A stretch of 64,000 nt of DNA from an uncultured Pelagibacteraceae bacterium (GTDB lineage Bacteria; Pseudomonadota; Alphaproteobacteria; Pelagibacterales; Pelagibacteraceae), in assembly GCA_902583645.1 (NCBI GenBank), contig CACHWQ010000007.1:1-64000 (forward strand), in the 5' to 3' direction. Under the pieces are notes generated by a model, which searched no databases, was not told where the DNA came from, and worked only from the letters and a program-made list of their open reading frames with translations. Made by a program: the position numbers and the translations under genes. Below are positions 10,741 through 21,464 of this stretch, piece by piece; within the stretch, counting starts at the first letter, position 1, and each line of letters starts with the position of its first letter.

Positions 10741-12813
10741 TTATATCGATGCTTGTTTAATTGAAAGTTTTACTTTTCCTCTATCAAAACCGATTACTTT
10801 AACTTTAACTTCATCGCCTTCTTTTACAACATCTGTTACTTTGGCAACTCTTTTATCAGCAAGTTCAGAAATGTGAACAAGTCCGTCTTGTTTGCCTAAG
10901 AAGTTAACAAATGCACCAAACTCCATAATTTTCATAACTTTACCGTTATAAATTTTGTTTAATTCAGCTTTCGCAGTTAAGTCTTTAATCATTTGCATAG
11001 CTTTGTTTCTAGAGTCTTCGTCTGGAGCTGCAACTGTTACAACGCCTTCGTCATTAACGTCAACTTTTGCTCCTGATTTTTCAACAATCTCTCTTATTGT
11101 TGCTCCACCTTTACCAATCACTGTTGCAATATCTTTTTTATCAACAGTAATTTTTTCCATCTTAGGTGTATGTTTTCCAACATTGTCTCTTGATTTAGCT
11201 AAAGCTTTATTCATCTCCCCAAGAATATGAATTCTTCCATCTTTTGCTTGTTTTAAAGCCTGTTCCATTATTTCAAATGTTATTCCTGTAATTTTAATAT
11301 CCATTTGAAGAGAAGTGATACCGTCTTTAGTTCCAGCAACTTTAAAATCCATATCACCTAAATGATCTTCATCTCCAAGAATATCTGATAGAACACTAAA
11401 ATCGTCACCTTCTTTGATTAATCCCATTGCAATACCTGCTACTGGCTCTTTTATTGGAACTCCCGCATCCATTAGTGCTAGAGATGAACCACAAACAGTT
11501 GCCATCGAAGAAGATCCATTAGACTCGGTTATTTCAGATACAATTCTAAATGTATAAGGAAAACTTTCTTTTGATGGCAATGAGGAATTTATTGCCCTCC
11601 AAGCAAGTTTACCATGACCAATTTCTCTTCTACCAGTTCCAATTCTTCCAGTTTCTCCAACCGAAAATGGTGGAAAATTATAGTGAAGCATAAATCTCTG
11701 CCTTTGAAGGCCATCTAAACTTTCAATTCTTTGTTCATCATCTGAAGTTCCGAGCGTTGTAGTAACAATTGCTTGTGTTTCTCCTCTTGTAAAAAGAGCA
11801 GAACCATGAACTCTAGGTAGTATACCTACTTCGCACATTATTGGTCTCACGTCTGCAAGTCCTCTTCCATCAATTCTATTTTTATTTTTAAGAATATCTG
11901 TTCTTACAATTCTTTTTTCTAAGTTTTTAAGCTCATGATTTACATCTAATTCAGTATAATTTTCATCCCCTTCATAAAGTTTTTTAGCTCTTTCAGTAAT
12001 GTCGGAAATTTGATTTGATCTATCCTGTTTATCTCTTGTAGAAAAAGCCTTATTTAGATCTTTAGTAAATTCTTTCTCCAACTTCTTCTTAACTTCTGAT
12101 AAATCTTTTTTCTCTACAACCCAATCTGGTTTTCTACATTCCTTAGCTAGTTCCTCTATCATTTTTATTATAGGGACGAAATTTTCATGACCAAATTTTA
12201 CTGCATTTAACATTTCTTCCTCTGATAATCCATTTGCTTCAGACTCAACCATTAGAACTGCATCTTTAGTTCCCGCAACAACTAAATCCAATTTAGATTT
12301 TTCTAATTCTACTTTTGATGGATTTAATATATATTTGCCATCTATAAAGCCAACTCTTGAAGCTCCTACAGGACCTAAAAATGGCATTCCTGAAATTGCT
12401 AATGCTGCTGATGACGCAATAATTGACAAAATATCTGCTTCATTTTCTTTATCATAAGAAATTACGGTTGGTAACAATTGTACCTCATTTTTAAATTCAT
12501 TTGGAAACAATGGTCTTATAGGTCTATCAATTAATCGGGAAATTAAAGTTTCACTTTCCGTGGGCCTTGCCTCTCTTTTGAAATACCCCCCAGGTATCTT
12601 TCCTGCTGCATAATATTTTTCCTGATAATTTACTGATAATGGAAAGTAATCAACTTCTGGATTTACTTTTTTAGCTCCAACAACAGTAGCTAATACAACG
12701 GTCTCACCGCACGTGGCTATAACGGCTCCATCAGCTTGACGAGCTATTTTTCCTGTCTCTAATTTAATTTTTTTTCCTGCTATCTCAATTTCTTTTTTAA
12801 ACTCTTTAAACAT
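10741..12813 (-). CDS. pnp: Pnp, polynucleotide phosphorylase
   Basis: A 690-residue 3'-5' phosphorolytic exoribonuclease of the RNA degradosome. Domain order: RNase PH domain 1 (residues ~10-140), an all-alpha linker, RNase PH domain 2 (~320-540, with the GERSAMA-like core), a KH domain with [11 protein letters not shown] near residue 565, and an S1 domain ([15 protein letters not shown]) near the C-terminus. It follows rpsO by 3 bases on the minus strand, the near-universal rpsO-pnp order. Its length is normal for an alphaproteobacterium, perhaps slightly trimmed at the C-terminus. Confidence 0.97.
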   Translation of the reverse strand: MFKEFKKEIEIAGKKIKLETGKIARQADGAVIATCGETVVLATVVGAKKVNPEVDYFPLSVNYQEKYYAAGKIPGGYFKREARPTESETLISRLIDRPIRPLFPNEFKNEVQLLPTVISYDKENEADILSIIASSAALAISGMPFLGPVGASRVGFIDGKYILNPSKVELEKSKLDLVVAGTKDAVLMVESEANGLSEEEMLNAVKFGHENFVPIIKMIEELAKECRKPDWVVEKKDLSEVKKKLEKEFTKDLNKAFSTRDKQDRSNQISDITERAKKLYEGDENYTELDVNHELKNLEKRIVRTDILKNKNRIDGRGLADVRPIMCEVGILPRVHGSALFTRGETQAIVTTTLGTSDDEQRIESLDGLQRQRFMLHYNFPPFSVGETGRIGTGRREIGHGKLAWRAINSSLPSKESFPYTFRIVSEITESNGSSSMATVCGSSLALMDAGVPIKEPVAGIAMGLIKEGDDFSVLSDILGDEDHLGDMDFKVAGTKDGITSLQMDIKITGITFEIMEQALKQAKDGRIHILGEMNKALAKSRDNVGKHTPKMEKITVDKKDIATVIGKGGATIREIVEKSGAKVDVNDEGVVTVAAPDEDSRNKAMQMIKDLTAKAELNKIYNGKVMKIMEFGAFVNFLGKQDGLVHISELADKRVAKVTDVVKEGDEVKVKVIGFDRGKVKLSIKQASI

Positions 12814-12816
12814 TTT

Positions 12817-13065
12817 TTACTTTCTTAAGTTAAGTTTACTTATAACATTTTTGTATGAATCTAATTTATTTCTTTTTAGATAATCTAATAATTTTTTCCT
12901 TCTATTAACTGCTTTTAATAAGCCAACAGATGAATGTTTGTCTTTTTTATATAAATTCATATGCTTGGATAAATTTTCTATCTTTTCTGTTAATAACGCT
13001 ATTTGAACTTCTGAGGACCCAGTATCTTTTTCGTTAATTGCTACATCCTTTACTTTTTTACTCAT
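12817..13065 (-). CDS. rpsO: Ribosomal protein uS15
   Basis: An 82-residue small-subunit protein that binds 16S rRNA helices 20-22 early in assembly. The core signature DTGSSEVQIALLTEKIENLSKHM and the basic LLKAVNRRKKLLDYLKR segment are both clear. It is slightly shorter than the usual 89 residues, missing a little at the C-terminus. The start overlaps the end of rbfA. truB, which usually sits between rbfA and rpsO, is absent. Confidence 0.96.
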   Translation of the reverse strand: MSKKVKDVAINEKDTGSSEVQIALLTEKIENLSKHMNLYKKDKHSSVGLLKAVNRRKKLLDYLKRNKLDSYKNVISKLNLRK

Positions 13066-13444
13066 ATTTTTCCTGACTGTTAGTTTTTTTAATTAAATTT
13101 TCTATTTTTTCTGCATAGTCGAAGGATTCATCTTTTACAAAAAATATTTTTGGAAGAAATTTTGTTGAAATTTTTTTCGATAGAACTTTTCTAACTATGA
13201 AAGAGAATTCCTTAAGAATATCTATTATTTCATCAGAGTTTTTGCCTCCTAGTGGAAGAACAAAAGCTTTGGCAGATTTTAAATCCGGACTCATTCTTAC
13301 CTCGGTCACTGTTATGCTGCTAGTCTCGATATTAGGTATCTTAGCTTCTCCTCTCATAAATATAGTGCCCAAAGCTTGTTTTATCATTTCGCCTACTCTT
13401 AATTGTCTTTGAGTAAGAGTTCTACTGTTTTTTTTCGTTCTCAT
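13058..13444 (-). CDS. rbfA: RbfA, 30S ribosome-binding factor
   Basis: A 128-residue cold-shock/assembly factor acting on the 5' helix of 16S rRNA. The KH-type fold shows the family pattern RQLRVGEMIKQALGTI near the N-terminus, then ITVTEVRMSPDLKSAKAFV and the C-terminal PKIFFVKDESFDYAEKIENLI. The start overlaps the infB stop (ATGA), and the 3' end overlaps the rpsO start by 8 bases, so infB, rbfA and rpsO are translationally linked. Confidence 0.95.
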   Translation of the reverse strand: MRTKKNSRTLTQRQLRVGEMIKQALGTIFMRGEAKIPNIETSSITVTEVRMSPDLKSAKAFVLPLGGKNSDEIIDILKEFSFIVRKVLSKKISTKFLPKIFFVKDESFDYAEKIENLIKKTNSQEKYE

Positions 13445-15651
13445 ATAGTTCTTTCAGTGATTTTAGAGTTAAATACCTCAATTATATCTTTTTTTTGAAA
13501 ATCATTAAAATCTTTGAGAGTTATACCGCACTCTAACCCTGCAGCGACTTGTTTTGCCTGATTTTTTTCTCTAAAAATACTATTTATTTTTCCATTGTAA
13601 ATTATCGCACCATCTCTAATTAATCTAGCATTTGAGTCGTTTAAAATTTCTCCATCTAATACTTTTGATCCAGCAACTTTACCAACTTTAGATACCTTAA
13701 ATATTTCAAGGATTTCTGCGGAGCCAATCACTTGTTCTTCAACGTCTGGCGATAACAAACCAGACATCTTTTTTTTAATAAAGTCTAACACCTCATAAAT
13801 TATATTATAAGAAGAGATGGATATTTTTTCTTGTTCAGCTAGTTTTTTTGCTTCTTTAGTAGGCTTAACGTTAAAAGCAATTAACAAAGCTTTTGAAGCT
13901 TTGGCTAAAGTAACATCTGTTTCTGTAACCATCCCGATATCAGACAAAATTATTTTTGGTTTTATTTCATCATGTTTTATTTGGATAATTGCATTTTTAA
14001 TAGCTTCAGATGATCCGTGCACATCTGATTTAATTATTATATTTAATTCTTCAGAAATTTTATCTTTAAATGCTGATTCTTGTGTGGCGAAATTTAAAGG
14101 ATTTTTCCCGATTTTTGATTCCTGGATTCTAACATCACATAACGACTTTGCTTCTTTTTCATTATCCAAAACAAGAAAATCATCTCCTGATTTTGATGCT
14201 CCATTAATACCCAAAACCTCTATTGGCGATGCTGGTGAAGCTTCGTCAATATTTTTTCCAATATCATTTATTATTGCTCTCACTTTTCCCCATTTTAATC
14301 CACTTACAAAATAGTCTCCTTTTTTTAAAGTTCCACTTGTAACAATTATGTTTGCTATTGGACCTCTTCCTATATCGATTTTAGACTCAAGAACAATTCC
14401 ATTTGCTTTTGTATCATAATCTGTTTTTAGATCTAAAAGTTCAGATTGAAGAATAATTGATTCAACAAGTTTTGTGAGATTATGTTTTGTTTTAGTTGAA
14501 ATTTCTACCATTAACGTATCTCCAGATAGCTCCTCAGCTATAAGCTCATATTCTAAAAGTTGATTTTTTATTTTTTGTGGATCAGCATCAGGGAGATCAC
14601 ATTTATTTATTGCTACAACAATCGGTACTTTTGCAGCTTTTGCGTGTTTGATAGACTCGATAGTTTGTGGCTTTACACCATCGTCTGCTGCAACTACTAA
14701 AACCACAATATCAGTGAGTTTTGATCCTCTAGCTCTCATTTCAGTGAATGCTGCATGTCCAGGCGTATCTATAAAAGTAATTTTATTTGAATTATGTTCG
14801 ATTTGATATGCGCCAATATGTTGAGTAATGCCTCCAAACTCACCAGAAACGACATTTGCTTTTCTTAAAACATCAAGCACTGAAGTTTTACCATGATCTA
14901 CATGACCCATAACTGTTACAATAGGTGGTCTACTTTTAAGGTTTTCAGACTTTAAATTTTTTATTTTTTTTATTATTTCCTCAGCTTTTTGCTCCTTTAT
15001 TGGATTATGTCCAAATTCCTTAACTAAATACTCAGCAGTATCAGAATCTATAGAATGATTTATTGTGGCTGTTACTCCCATTCCTAAAAGGTGTTTAATA
15101 ATACTGCCTGATTGCTCAGCCATTCTATTAGCTAACTCCCTAATAGTAATCACTTCTGTAATTTTAACATCTCTTTTTATTGGCTTTAATCTTTCTATAA
15201 ATTCCTCTTTTTGACTTTCTCTATTTTCTTTTTTTTTAGCTCTTTTTAATGAAGCCAAACTTCTAGCTCTGCCTTCATCTTCCCCACTTAACGCCCTGGA
15301 AACCGTAAGTTTAAGCTCTCTTCTTTTAGAACCAATTTTTCCTTTAATTTCCTTCTTTTCAGGATCAGCTTTTAATCTTTTTGTTGCTCTTTGTTCAGCA
15401 AGCTTTCTCTTTTCATAATCATTTGTTGTTGAGCTTTGTTTTTCAGTATTTAGTGGCTTAAATTTAGTACTAAAGTTTTTTTTTGGATATTGATCTGATC
15501 TATTTGAACTAAAAGGTTTTTTATTGGAAAATTTATTTTTTCTTTTTTCGATTACAACAGAATTTGTGCCTTGAGTTTTGGCTCTTTCAATATTGGTTAT
15601 AGATCTTTTTAAATTTCCTGACAGTTTCAATTTGGTTTTTTTCTTTTCCAT
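13441..15651 (-). CDS. infB: InfB, translation initiation factor IF-2
   Basis: A 736-residue GTPase that brings fMet-tRNA to the 30S subunit. A basic, low-complexity N-terminus (~170 residues) precedes the IF2_N domain ([20 protein letters not shown]). The G domain has G1 [10 protein letters not shown]2 [11 protein letters not shown]3 DTPGHAAF and G4 NKCD. Domains II, III and C2 follow, with a C-terminal KKGDIIE-like end. It is shorter than E. coli IF-2 because of the reduced N-terminus. It follows nusA by 10 bases. The ylxR gene that often lies between them is missing. Confidence 0.96.
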   Translation of the reverse strand: MEKKKTKLKLSGNLKRSITNIERAKTQGTNSVVIEKRKNKFSNKKPFSSNRSDQYPKKNFSTKFKPLNTEKQSSTTNDYEKRKLAEQRATKRLKADPEKKEIKGKIGSKRRELKLTVSRALSGEDEGRARSLASLKRAKKKENRESQKEEFIERLKPIKRDVKITEVITIRELANRMAEQSGSIIKHLLGMGVTATINHSIDSDTAEYLVKEFGHNPIKEQKAEEIIKKIKNLKSENLKSRPPIVTVMGHVDHGKTSVLDVLRKANVVSGEFGGITQHIGAYQIEHNSNKITFIDTPGHAAFTEMRARGSKLTDIVVLVVAADDGVKPQTIESIKHAKAAKVPIVVAINKCDLPDADPQKIKNQLLEYELIAEELSGDTLMVEISTKTKHNLTKLVESIILQSELLDLKTDYDTKANGIVLESKIDIGRGPIANIIVTSGTLKKGDYFVSGLKWGKVRAIINDIGKNIDEASPASPIEVLGINGASKSGDDFLVLDNEKEAKSLCDVRIQESKIGKNPLNFATQESAFKDKISEELNIIIKSDVHGSSEAIKNAIIQIKHDEIKPKIILSDIGMVTETDVTLAKASKALLIAFNVKPTKEAKKLAEQEKISISSYNIIYEVLDFIKKKMSGLLSPDVEEQVIGSAEILEIFKVSKVGKVAGSKVLDGEILNDSNARLIRDGAIIYNGKINSIFREKNQAKQVAAGLECGITLKDFNDFQKKDIIEVFNSKITERTI

Positions 15652-15661
15652 AAATCATCTT

Positions 15662-17215
15662 TCAATCTTTAAAAACTTTTTCTCTTGCAGACATAATTAA
15701 ATCATCAGCCTCTTTTTTTGATAAAGCAAAGTCTTCCAAATAACCTCTAATTTTTACCCTTTCTCCCTTCACAATATCATAGCTACCTGTTAATTCATCA
15801 GAGGCTAAATCAGCAAAGTCATTAAGAGTAAGTATTTTTTGCTCTCCGAGCGTAACCAGCATTCCGGGTGTTAATCCCTCATGATTAATTAAATTATTTT
15901 CTAAACCGAGTTCTTTTATTTTTTTAGATATTTCCTCTTGATCTTTCTTATAATACTCATTTGCTCTATCTAAAAGTTCCTTAGCTGTGTCCTCTTCTAT
16001 ACCCTCAATTTTTACCAAGTTTTCTACTGAAGAGTCTTTCAAGTCATCTATTGATGAAAAACCTTCTGCAACTAAAAGTTGGCCAAGAGTTTCATCCAGT
16101 TCTAAATTTTTTACAAAATTTTCAGTTTTCTCCTTAAATTCAGCTTGTCTTCTTTCAGAATCTTCTTGGTCAGTCATTATATTAATTTCGTAATTCATTA
16201 ATTTTGTAGCAAGTCTAACATTCTGACCTCTTCTTCCAATGGCTTTACTTAAATTTTCTTCAGTTAATATTACATCGAGTTTTTTATTGTTATTATCAAC
16301 ATTTACTCTTTGAACTTCTGCAGGCGATAATGCATTAGAAACAATAACAGCTGGATCTTCAGACCAATTAACAATATCAATTTTTTCACCTTGAAGTTCG
16401 TTTACAACCGCTTGAACTCTGCTTCCTCTCATCCCAACACACGCTCCAACCGGGTCTAATGAATTATCAATTGCTTTTACACATATTTTAGCTCTACTTC
16501 CGGGGTCTCTGGCGGAAGAAATAATTTCTATTAAGCCATCATATATTTCTGGAACTTCTTGAATAAAAAGCTTTTCCATAAACTTTGGATGTGCTCTAGA
16601 TAAAAAAATTTGTTGTCCTCTAGGCTCTCTTCTTACATCGCTACAATAAGCTTTCACACGATCTCCTGCTTTAATATTTTCTCGTGGGATCATTTCGTTT
16701 TTTTGGATTATTGCCTCTGTTCTCCCTAAATCAACAATTACGTTTCCAAATTCAAGTCTTTTTACAATTCCACTTAATATAGTATCTTTTTTATCTATAA
16801 AATCGTTAAACTGTCTTTCTCTCTCAGCTTCTCTAACATTAAAACTAATTACTTGTTTTGCAGTTTGTGCTGCGATTCGACCAAAATCAAAAGATGGCAA
16901 AGGTTGAAGTATTGAGTCTCCAATTTTTTTCTCTTTGTTTTCATCGCTCAATTTCAATGCATCATTTAAGCTTATTTCTGTATTTAAATTTTCTGGCTTT
17001 TCAGATATCACTAATTTTCTAAATATTCCGATATCTCCATTTTCTCTGTTTATTTGAACTTCTATTTCATTTTCATATCCAAATTTTGATTTGGCTGCTT
17101 TTGCTATACCGGTTTCCATTGAATTTATTATTAATTCTTTATCAATAGATTTTTCCAAAGCTACTGATTCTGCTATTCTTATTAATTCTAGTTTATCAGC
17201 TCTACGATTTAGCAT
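15662..17215 (-). CDS. nusA: NusA, transcription termination/antitermination factor
   Basis: A 517-residue RNA polymerase-binding factor affecting pausing, termination and antitermination. Domain order: N-terminal domain (ADKLELIRIAESVALEKSI), S1 (ILSGIVKRLEFGNVIVDLG), KH1 and KH2 (RVQAVVNELQGEKIDIV; KAIGRRGQNVRLAT), and two acidic helix-hairpin-helix repeats at the C-terminus. I chose the ATG at 17215, which has an SD-like GGAAGG at 17221-17226. The upstream in-frame extension runs through a terminator hairpin and is not NusA-like. rimP, normally upstream, is absent. Confidence 0.95.
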   Translation of the reverse strand: MLNRRADKLELIRIAESVALEKSIDKELIINSMETGIAKAAKSKFGYENEIEVQINRENGDIGIFRKLVISEKPENLNTEISLNDALKLSDENKEKKIGDSILQPLPSFDFGRIAAQTAKQVISFNVREAERERQFNDFIDKKDTILSGIVKRLEFGNVIVDLGRTEAIIQKNEMIPRENIKAGDRVKAYCSDVRREPRGQQIFLSRAHPKFMEKLFIQEVPEIYDGLIEIISSARDPGSRAKICVKAIDNSLDPVGACVGMRGSRVQAVVNELQGEKIDIVNWSEDPAVIVSNALSPAEVQRVNVDNNNKKLDVILTEENLSKAIGRRGQNVRLATKLMNYEINIMTDQEDSERRQAEFKEKTENFVKNLELDETLGQLLVAEGFSSIDDLKDSSVENLVKIEGIEEDTAKELLDRANEYYKKDQEEISKKIKELGLENNLINHEGLTPGMLVTLGEQKILTLNDFADLASDELTGSYDIVKGERVKIRGYLEDFALSKKEADDLIMSAREKVFKD

Positions 17216-17226
17216 TTTTTCCTTCC

Positions 17227-17253
17227 AAAAAAAAATGGGCCGAAGCCCATTTT
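17227..17253 (-). terminator. UUCG-capped intrinsic terminator between metK and nusA
   Basis: On the minus strand, AAAATGGGC and GCCCATTTT form a perfect 9-bp stem closed by a C(UUCG)G tetraloop, followed by a run of nine T. It ends directly before the nusA SD, so it either terminates lnt-metK transcripts or attenuates nusA. Confidence 0.85.
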
Positions 17254-17275
17254 GATATTTCAATAATGTTAGTTG

Positions 17276-17303
17276 AATATAGGTATTTTTATTAATTTTT
17301 CAA
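17276..17303 (-). promoter_or_regulatory. Candidate nusA promoter
   Basis: On the minus strand TTGAAA (17298-17303) and TATATT (17276-17281) are separated by 16 bases, just after the metK stop. If used, transcription would start near 17269, upstream of the terminator hairpin. The same hexamer pair and spacing occurs upstream of rho. Confidence 0.4.
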
Positions 17304-17309
17304 CTTTAT

Positions 17310-18473
17310 TTACTTCTGAAAAACTGATGCTTTATCAGTTTTTTCCCAAGAAAATGATCCATCAGTGCCTGGGTCCCTACCAAAATGTCCATAGGCAGCT
17401 GATTTTTCATATATTGGTTTATTTAATCCTAACATTTCTCTAATTCCTCTTGGGCTTAGATCAAAATTTTCTTTTATAAGTTTCTCAACATGAAGATTTT
17501 TTTCCTCATCATTACTGAATAAGTCCACATAAATAGATAAAGGTTTTGATACTCCTATTGCATAAGCTAATTGTATCAAACATTTGTCCGCAATTTTTGA
17601 TGCCACAATATTTTTCGCTAAATATCTAGATGCATATGCTGCAGACCTATCAACTTTAGTTGGATCTTTACCTGAAAAAGCTCCACCACCATGAGGTGCT
17701 GCTCCACCGTATGTATCTACAATTATTTTTCTTCCAGTTAAACCACTGTCTCCATCTGGTCCACCAATTACAAAATTTCCAGTGGGGTTAATATATATTT
17801 CATTTTCATCAAGATCCCCAAGTAAGTTTTTTGGAATAGATTTTTCAATATAAGGCATACATAGTTTTTTTACTTGAGCTAAGTTCACATCTTTTGAATG
17901 CTGTGTAGAAATCACAACTGATTTTACAGCTTTTGGTACACCATCTTTATATTCTATAGTAATTTGACTTTTCGAGTCTGGTTCTATCCCTTTAAGGTTT
18001 CCAGATTTTCTATCTTCAGCCATAAGTCTTAAAATTCTATGTGAAAAATGAATTGGGGCTGGCATAAGTACATCAGTCTCGTTACATGCATAGCCGAACA
18101 TTATTCCTTGATCTCCAGCACCTTCATCTTTATTTCCAGAAGAGTCAACACCCATAGCTATATCAGCTGATTGAGAGTGTAAATGACACTCAATTTTGGT
18201 TGCGTCCTTATAAGTAAAACCTTCCTGGTCATAACCGATGTCTTTAATACAATCTCTTACTTTAGAGATTAATTCATCTTTTTTAATATCAGGTCCTCTA
18301 GTTTCTCCTGCTAAAACGACTTTGTTTGTGGTTGTCAATGTTTCGCATGCTACCCTTGCTTGGGGCTCCATGCCTAAATAGGTATCTACAACCATATCTG
18401 AAATTCTATCGCAAACTTTATCTGGGTGACCTTCTGATACAGATTCACTAGTGAACAAATAATCTTTTTTCAT
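17310..18473 (-). CDS. metK: MetK, S-adenosylmethionine synthetase
   Basis: A 387-residue enzyme making S-adenosylmethionine from ATP and methionine. Visible are the N-terminal [17 protein letters not shown], the [16 protein letters not shown] hexapeptide region, the P-loop-like [19 protein letters not shown], and the C-terminal GHFGRD. It starts 1 base after the lnt stop, so it is in the lnt operon. The HTH regulator and trmB that often flank metK in alphas are missing. No SAM riboswitch can fit upstream because there is no leader. Confidence 0.97.
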   Translation of the reverse strand: MKKDYLFTSESVSEGHPDKVCDRISDMVVDTYLGMEPQARVACETLTTTNKVVLAGETRGPDIKKDELISKVRDCIKDIGYDQEGFTYKDATKIECHLHSQSADIAMGVDSSGNKDEGAGDQGIMFGYACNETDVLMPAPIHFSHRILRLMAEDRKSGNLKGIEPDSKSQITIEYKDGVPKAVKSVVISTQHSKDVNLAQVKKLCMPYIEKSIPKNLLGDLDENEIYINPTGNFVIGGPDGDSGLTGRKIIVDTYGGAAPHGGGAFSGKDPTKVDRSAAYASRYLAKNIVASKIADKCLIQLAYAIGVSKPLSIYVDLFSNDEEKNLHVEKLIKENFDLSPRGIREMLGLNKPIYEKSAAYGHFGRDPGTDGSFSWEKTDKASVFQK

Positions 18474-18474
18474 T

Positions 18475-20016
18475 TTATTTTATCTCCCTATTTGTTTTTA
18501 AAAAAAAAATTAAGCTAATATAAATAGTGATAAAATAAAAGAACATATTATTCCCATATTTAGAAAAAAAAGTTTTTTTAGGGTTTTTTATTTGATTAAT
18601 TTCAATTACTCCCTCATAAGTTGACTCTGATATTTCAGAAATTTGTCCATAAGGATTAATTAAAGCTGATGTTCCATTATTGGTTGATCTAATGATACTT
18701 TTACCCTCCTCAATAGCTCGAAAAATAGAATGCGAAAAATGTTGATGTGGTCCAATTGATTTTCCAAACCACCCATCCTCTGAAATATTTATAATCAAAT
18801 CATAATTGTTATTCTTTGAAAGTTTTCCTGAATATATAATTTCATAGCAAATTAAAGGCAGAAAGCTGATATCAAATTCATAGTTTTGTAAATTAATTAC
18901 ATCTCTTTTTTCTCCAGACGAGTATGAATTGTAAAAATTTGTAATAGTTTTCATGCCTAAATTTTTTAAAAATATTTCAAAAGGTATAAATTCACCAAAT
19001 GGAACTAAATTATTTTTGTTATAAAATGCTATTAGATCTAAATTATTATTTACTACAGCTAATGAGTTGAAAGTTTTTTCATCAACAGAATTGTTAATGC
19101 CAAATATAATTATATGTTTTTTGCTAAATTTTTCTTTAAAAATATTTCGGTATTTTTTTAAATTTTTCAATTCCGTGTCATTAAATACACCCTCTGGCCA
19201 TACAAATATCGTTTTAACCTCATTATTTGGTTTACTTAATTTAATTAAACTTTGAAGAATTTCTTCCTCATTTTCAGTATAGTAAAACCTTTCAATTCCA
19301 ATTTTTGGAGAAATAATTTTAATTATAAAGTTATTTTCTTTTAGAGAAGTATCTTTTGACCTTTCAAGCTTTAGTTGACCAAACGCAACTCCGGAAATTA
19401 ATAATAATCCACAAGAAACTACAAAATACATATCGTATTTACTTTTTTTTAAATAAAAAAGTGAAGGTAAAATAAATAATGTGAGACAAAGCAAATTAAA
19501 ACTATATGTACCTATTAAAGAAAGTATTTGTAACAATGGTAAAAATTCTGAAAAAGAAAATGATATTAAATTCCAAGGAAAGCCTGATAAAACATTTCCT
19601 CTCATAAATTCCAGAATTGAAAATAAAGCAGAAAAAGTTAGTACTAAAGAGATATTGCTAAATTTTCTAAAATAATAGAAAAAGTATGTAGCTAAACCAT
19701 AAAATATTCCAAGAAATAATGGAATTGATAAAAAAGCGATTGGGATTAATAACTTGAAAGTTTGGTCAAAAGTTAGAGATATGACGATCCAATACAAACT
19801 GGATATAAAATAACCAAAGCCAAATATCCAACCATTTAAAAAATAATCTATTTTAGTTAATGTAAGTTTTTGTTTTATAAAAAAAATAAATAAAGCTGAA
19901 AATGTAAAAAAATTTATCCAAAAGAAGGCGTACGGTGGAAGACTAAAGGAGCTCAATATCCCAAGAGAAAAGATATATACATAAGATAATAATTTTTTTT
20001 TAAAAATTTTTTTCAA
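18475..20016 (-). CDS. lnt: Lnt, apolipoprotein N-acyltransferase
   Basis: A 513-residue inner-membrane enzyme adding the third acyl chain to lipoproteins. About six hydrophobic segments cover the first ~200 residues and one closes the C-terminus. The nitrilase-like domain has the catalytic Glu in VWPEGVFND, Lys in the NNLVPFGEF region and Cys in LPLICYEII. The start is a TTG that overlaps the ybeY stop (TTGA). No ATG lies early enough to keep the first membrane segment. Several lipoproteins in this window are likely substrates. Confidence 0.93.
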   Translation of the reverse strand: MKKIFKKKLLSYVYIFSLGILSSFSLPPYAFFWINFFTFSALFIFFIKQKLTLTKIDYFLNGWIFGFGYFISSLYWIVISLTFDQTFKLLIPIAFLSIPLFLGIFYGLATYFFYYFRKFSNISLVLTFSALFSILEFMRGNVLSGFPWNLISFSFSEFLPLLQILSLIGTYSFNLLCLTLFILPSLFYLKKSKYDMYFVVSCGLLLISGVAFGQLKLERSKDTSLKENNFIIKIISPKIGIERFYYTENEEEILQSLIKLSKPNNEVKTIFVWPEGVFNDTELKNLKKYRNIFKEKFSKKHIIIFGINNSVDEKTFNSLAVVNNNLDLIAFYNKNNLVPFGEFIPFEIFLKNLGMKTITNFYNSYSSGEKRDVINLQNYEFDISFLPLICYEIIYSGKLSKNNNYDLIINISEDGWFGKSIGPHQHFSHSIFRAIEEGKSIIRSTNNGTSALINPYGQISEISESTYEGVIEINQIKNPKKTFFSKYGNNMFFYFITIYISLIFFLKTNREIK

Positions 20017-20468
20017 ATCTTATTTTTTACCAGATTGTAAAGTTTTTTTTCTTCTTTTTGCATTTTATTAAAATCTTTATTTTTCTTATGGTCAAATCCC
20101 ATTAAATGCAAAAAACCATGAATAAAAATTTTTGCAACTTTTTTTTTAAATTCAGCTAAATTTATTGTTTTAGGTTTATTCATAAATTCATAACTTATTA
20201 TAATATCCCCTAAATAAAAAAATTTATTATCTATTTTTCTTTTAATTGGAAAAGATAAAACATCTGTAGGTTTGTTTTTTCTTCTAAAGATTTTATTTAA
20301 TTTTTTAATTCTTAAGTTGTTTGATAGCAGGACTGTTATTATTGTTTTTTTATTTTTTAAGATATACCTATTTGGTAAATTTTTTAATATTCTATTAAAT
20401 AATTGAGAGATGTTTCTTGTTTTTTTTTTCCAAACTGCGTTATCAAAGATAACTTCAGCTTTAATCAT
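20013..20468 (-). CDS. ybeY: YbeY, 16S rRNA-processing endoribonuclease
   Basis: A 151-residue metalloprotein acting in 16S rRNA 3' maturation and ribosome quality control. The metal-binding signature H-G-F-L-H-L-x-G-F-D-H is present (HGFLHLMGFDH) near residue 115, and NKPTDVLSFP in the middle is the other conserved block. It overlaps phoH by 8 bases and lnt by 4. The corC/hlyC gene often found between ybeY and lnt is absent. Confidence 0.95.
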   Translation of the reverse strand: MIKAEVIFDNAVWKKKTRNISQLFNRILKNLPNRYILKNKKTIITVLLSNNLRIKKLNKIFRRKNKPTDVLSFPIKRKIDNKFFYLGDIIISYEFMNKPKTINLAEFKKKVAKIFIHGFLHLMGFDHKKNKDFNKMQKEEKKLYNLVKNKI

Positions 20469-21462
20469 CTTTTTTATCTGAATAGGCTTTTACAATTTTT
20501 GAGACAAGTGGATGTCTTACAACATCAGTATGGTCAAAATCAATAACTGAAATTTCATCTAAATGACCTATAAGCTTTTTAGATCTATTTAGGCCTGATA
20601 ATGATTTATTAGGTAAATCAATTTGTGAAGGATCACCATTTACAACTATTTTTGAATTTTCACCAATTCTTGTTAAAAACATTTTGATTTGTGTATCTGT
20701 TGCATTTTGAGCTTCATCTAAAATTGCAAAAGAATTTTTTAATGTCCTTCCTCGCATAAAAGCAAGTGGCGCAATTTCAATATCTCCAATTTCTATTTTT
20801 TTTTGAATTTTTTCAAAGTCCAACAAATCGTATAAAGAATCGTAAAGTGGTCTAAGATAAGGATCAACTTTTTCTCTCATGTCTCCAGGCAAAAAACCAA
20901 GTCTCTCACCGGCTTCCACGGCTGGTCTAGATAAAATTATTCTCTCAATTTTTTTTTCCAAGAGCATGGTTAATGCCACAGCAACAGCTAAAAAAGTTTT
21001 TCCTGTTCCTGCGGGGCCAGTAGAAATTATTACTTCGCTCTCTTTAATAGCTCTAACATAATTTTTTTGCTTTTCAGATCTAGGAATGACTGATTTTTTT
21101 GGCGTCTTAATTATATATTCAATTTTTTGACCCGCATTTGTATTTTCGTTAATCATAAACTTATTTATTGAAGATAATATATCTTTTCTCTCTATCGTTC
21201 CATTATTTATAAATTGATCAGAAAGAAACATAATCGCATTTTTAACAATTTCATTATTTTTTTGGTCGCTTTTGATAATTATAGAGTTACCTCTAAAATA
21301 TAGACTTGTGCCGGTAAGTTTCTCAAGTTCTTTTAAATTTTCATTAAATTCACCAACAACACCCATTAGTAAATCATTATCTTGGAATATCACACTTAAG
21401 CTATCATTGTCAGAATAAACTAAATTTATTTTACTTTTTAAATTTGGTTTTATTCTTCTCAA
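20461..21462 (-). CDS. ybeZ: PhoH-like ATPase (YbeZ)
   Basis: A 333-residue PhoH-family ATPase, a partner of YbeY in RNA metabolism. The N-terminal ~100 residues form a KH-like segment (LTGTSLYFRGNSIIIK). The P-loop domain has Walker A STGPAGTGKTFLA near residue 147 and Walker B FAILDEAQNAT. The start is TTG, 2 bases after the miaB stop. No ATG start preserves the N-terminal domain, so I keep TTG. Confidence 0.93.
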   Translation of the reverse strand: MRRIKPNLKSKINLVYSDNDSLSVIFQDNDLLMGVVGEFNENLKELEKLTGTSLYFRGNSIIIKSDQKNNEIVKNAIMFLSDQFINNGTIERKDILSSINKFMINENTNAGQKIEYIIKTPKKSVIPRSEKQKNYVRAIKESEVIISTGPAGTGKTFLAVAVALTMLLEKKIERIILSRPAVEAGERLGFLPGDMREKVDPYLRPLYDSLYDLLDFEKIQKKIEIGDIEIAPLAFMRGRTLKNSFAILDEAQNATDTQIKMFLTRIGENSKIVVNGDPSQIDLPNKSLSGLNRSKKLIGHLDEISVIDFDHTDVVRHPLVSKIVKAYSDKKDD

Positions 21463-21464
21463 TT

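Noticed and set aside
13817-14314. 165-codon open frame antisense to infB
   Set aside because: Complement of a well-conserved IF-2 region with no family features.
18471-18480. SAM riboswitch before metK
   Set aside because: metK starts 1 base after lnt, leaving no leader to hold an aptamer.
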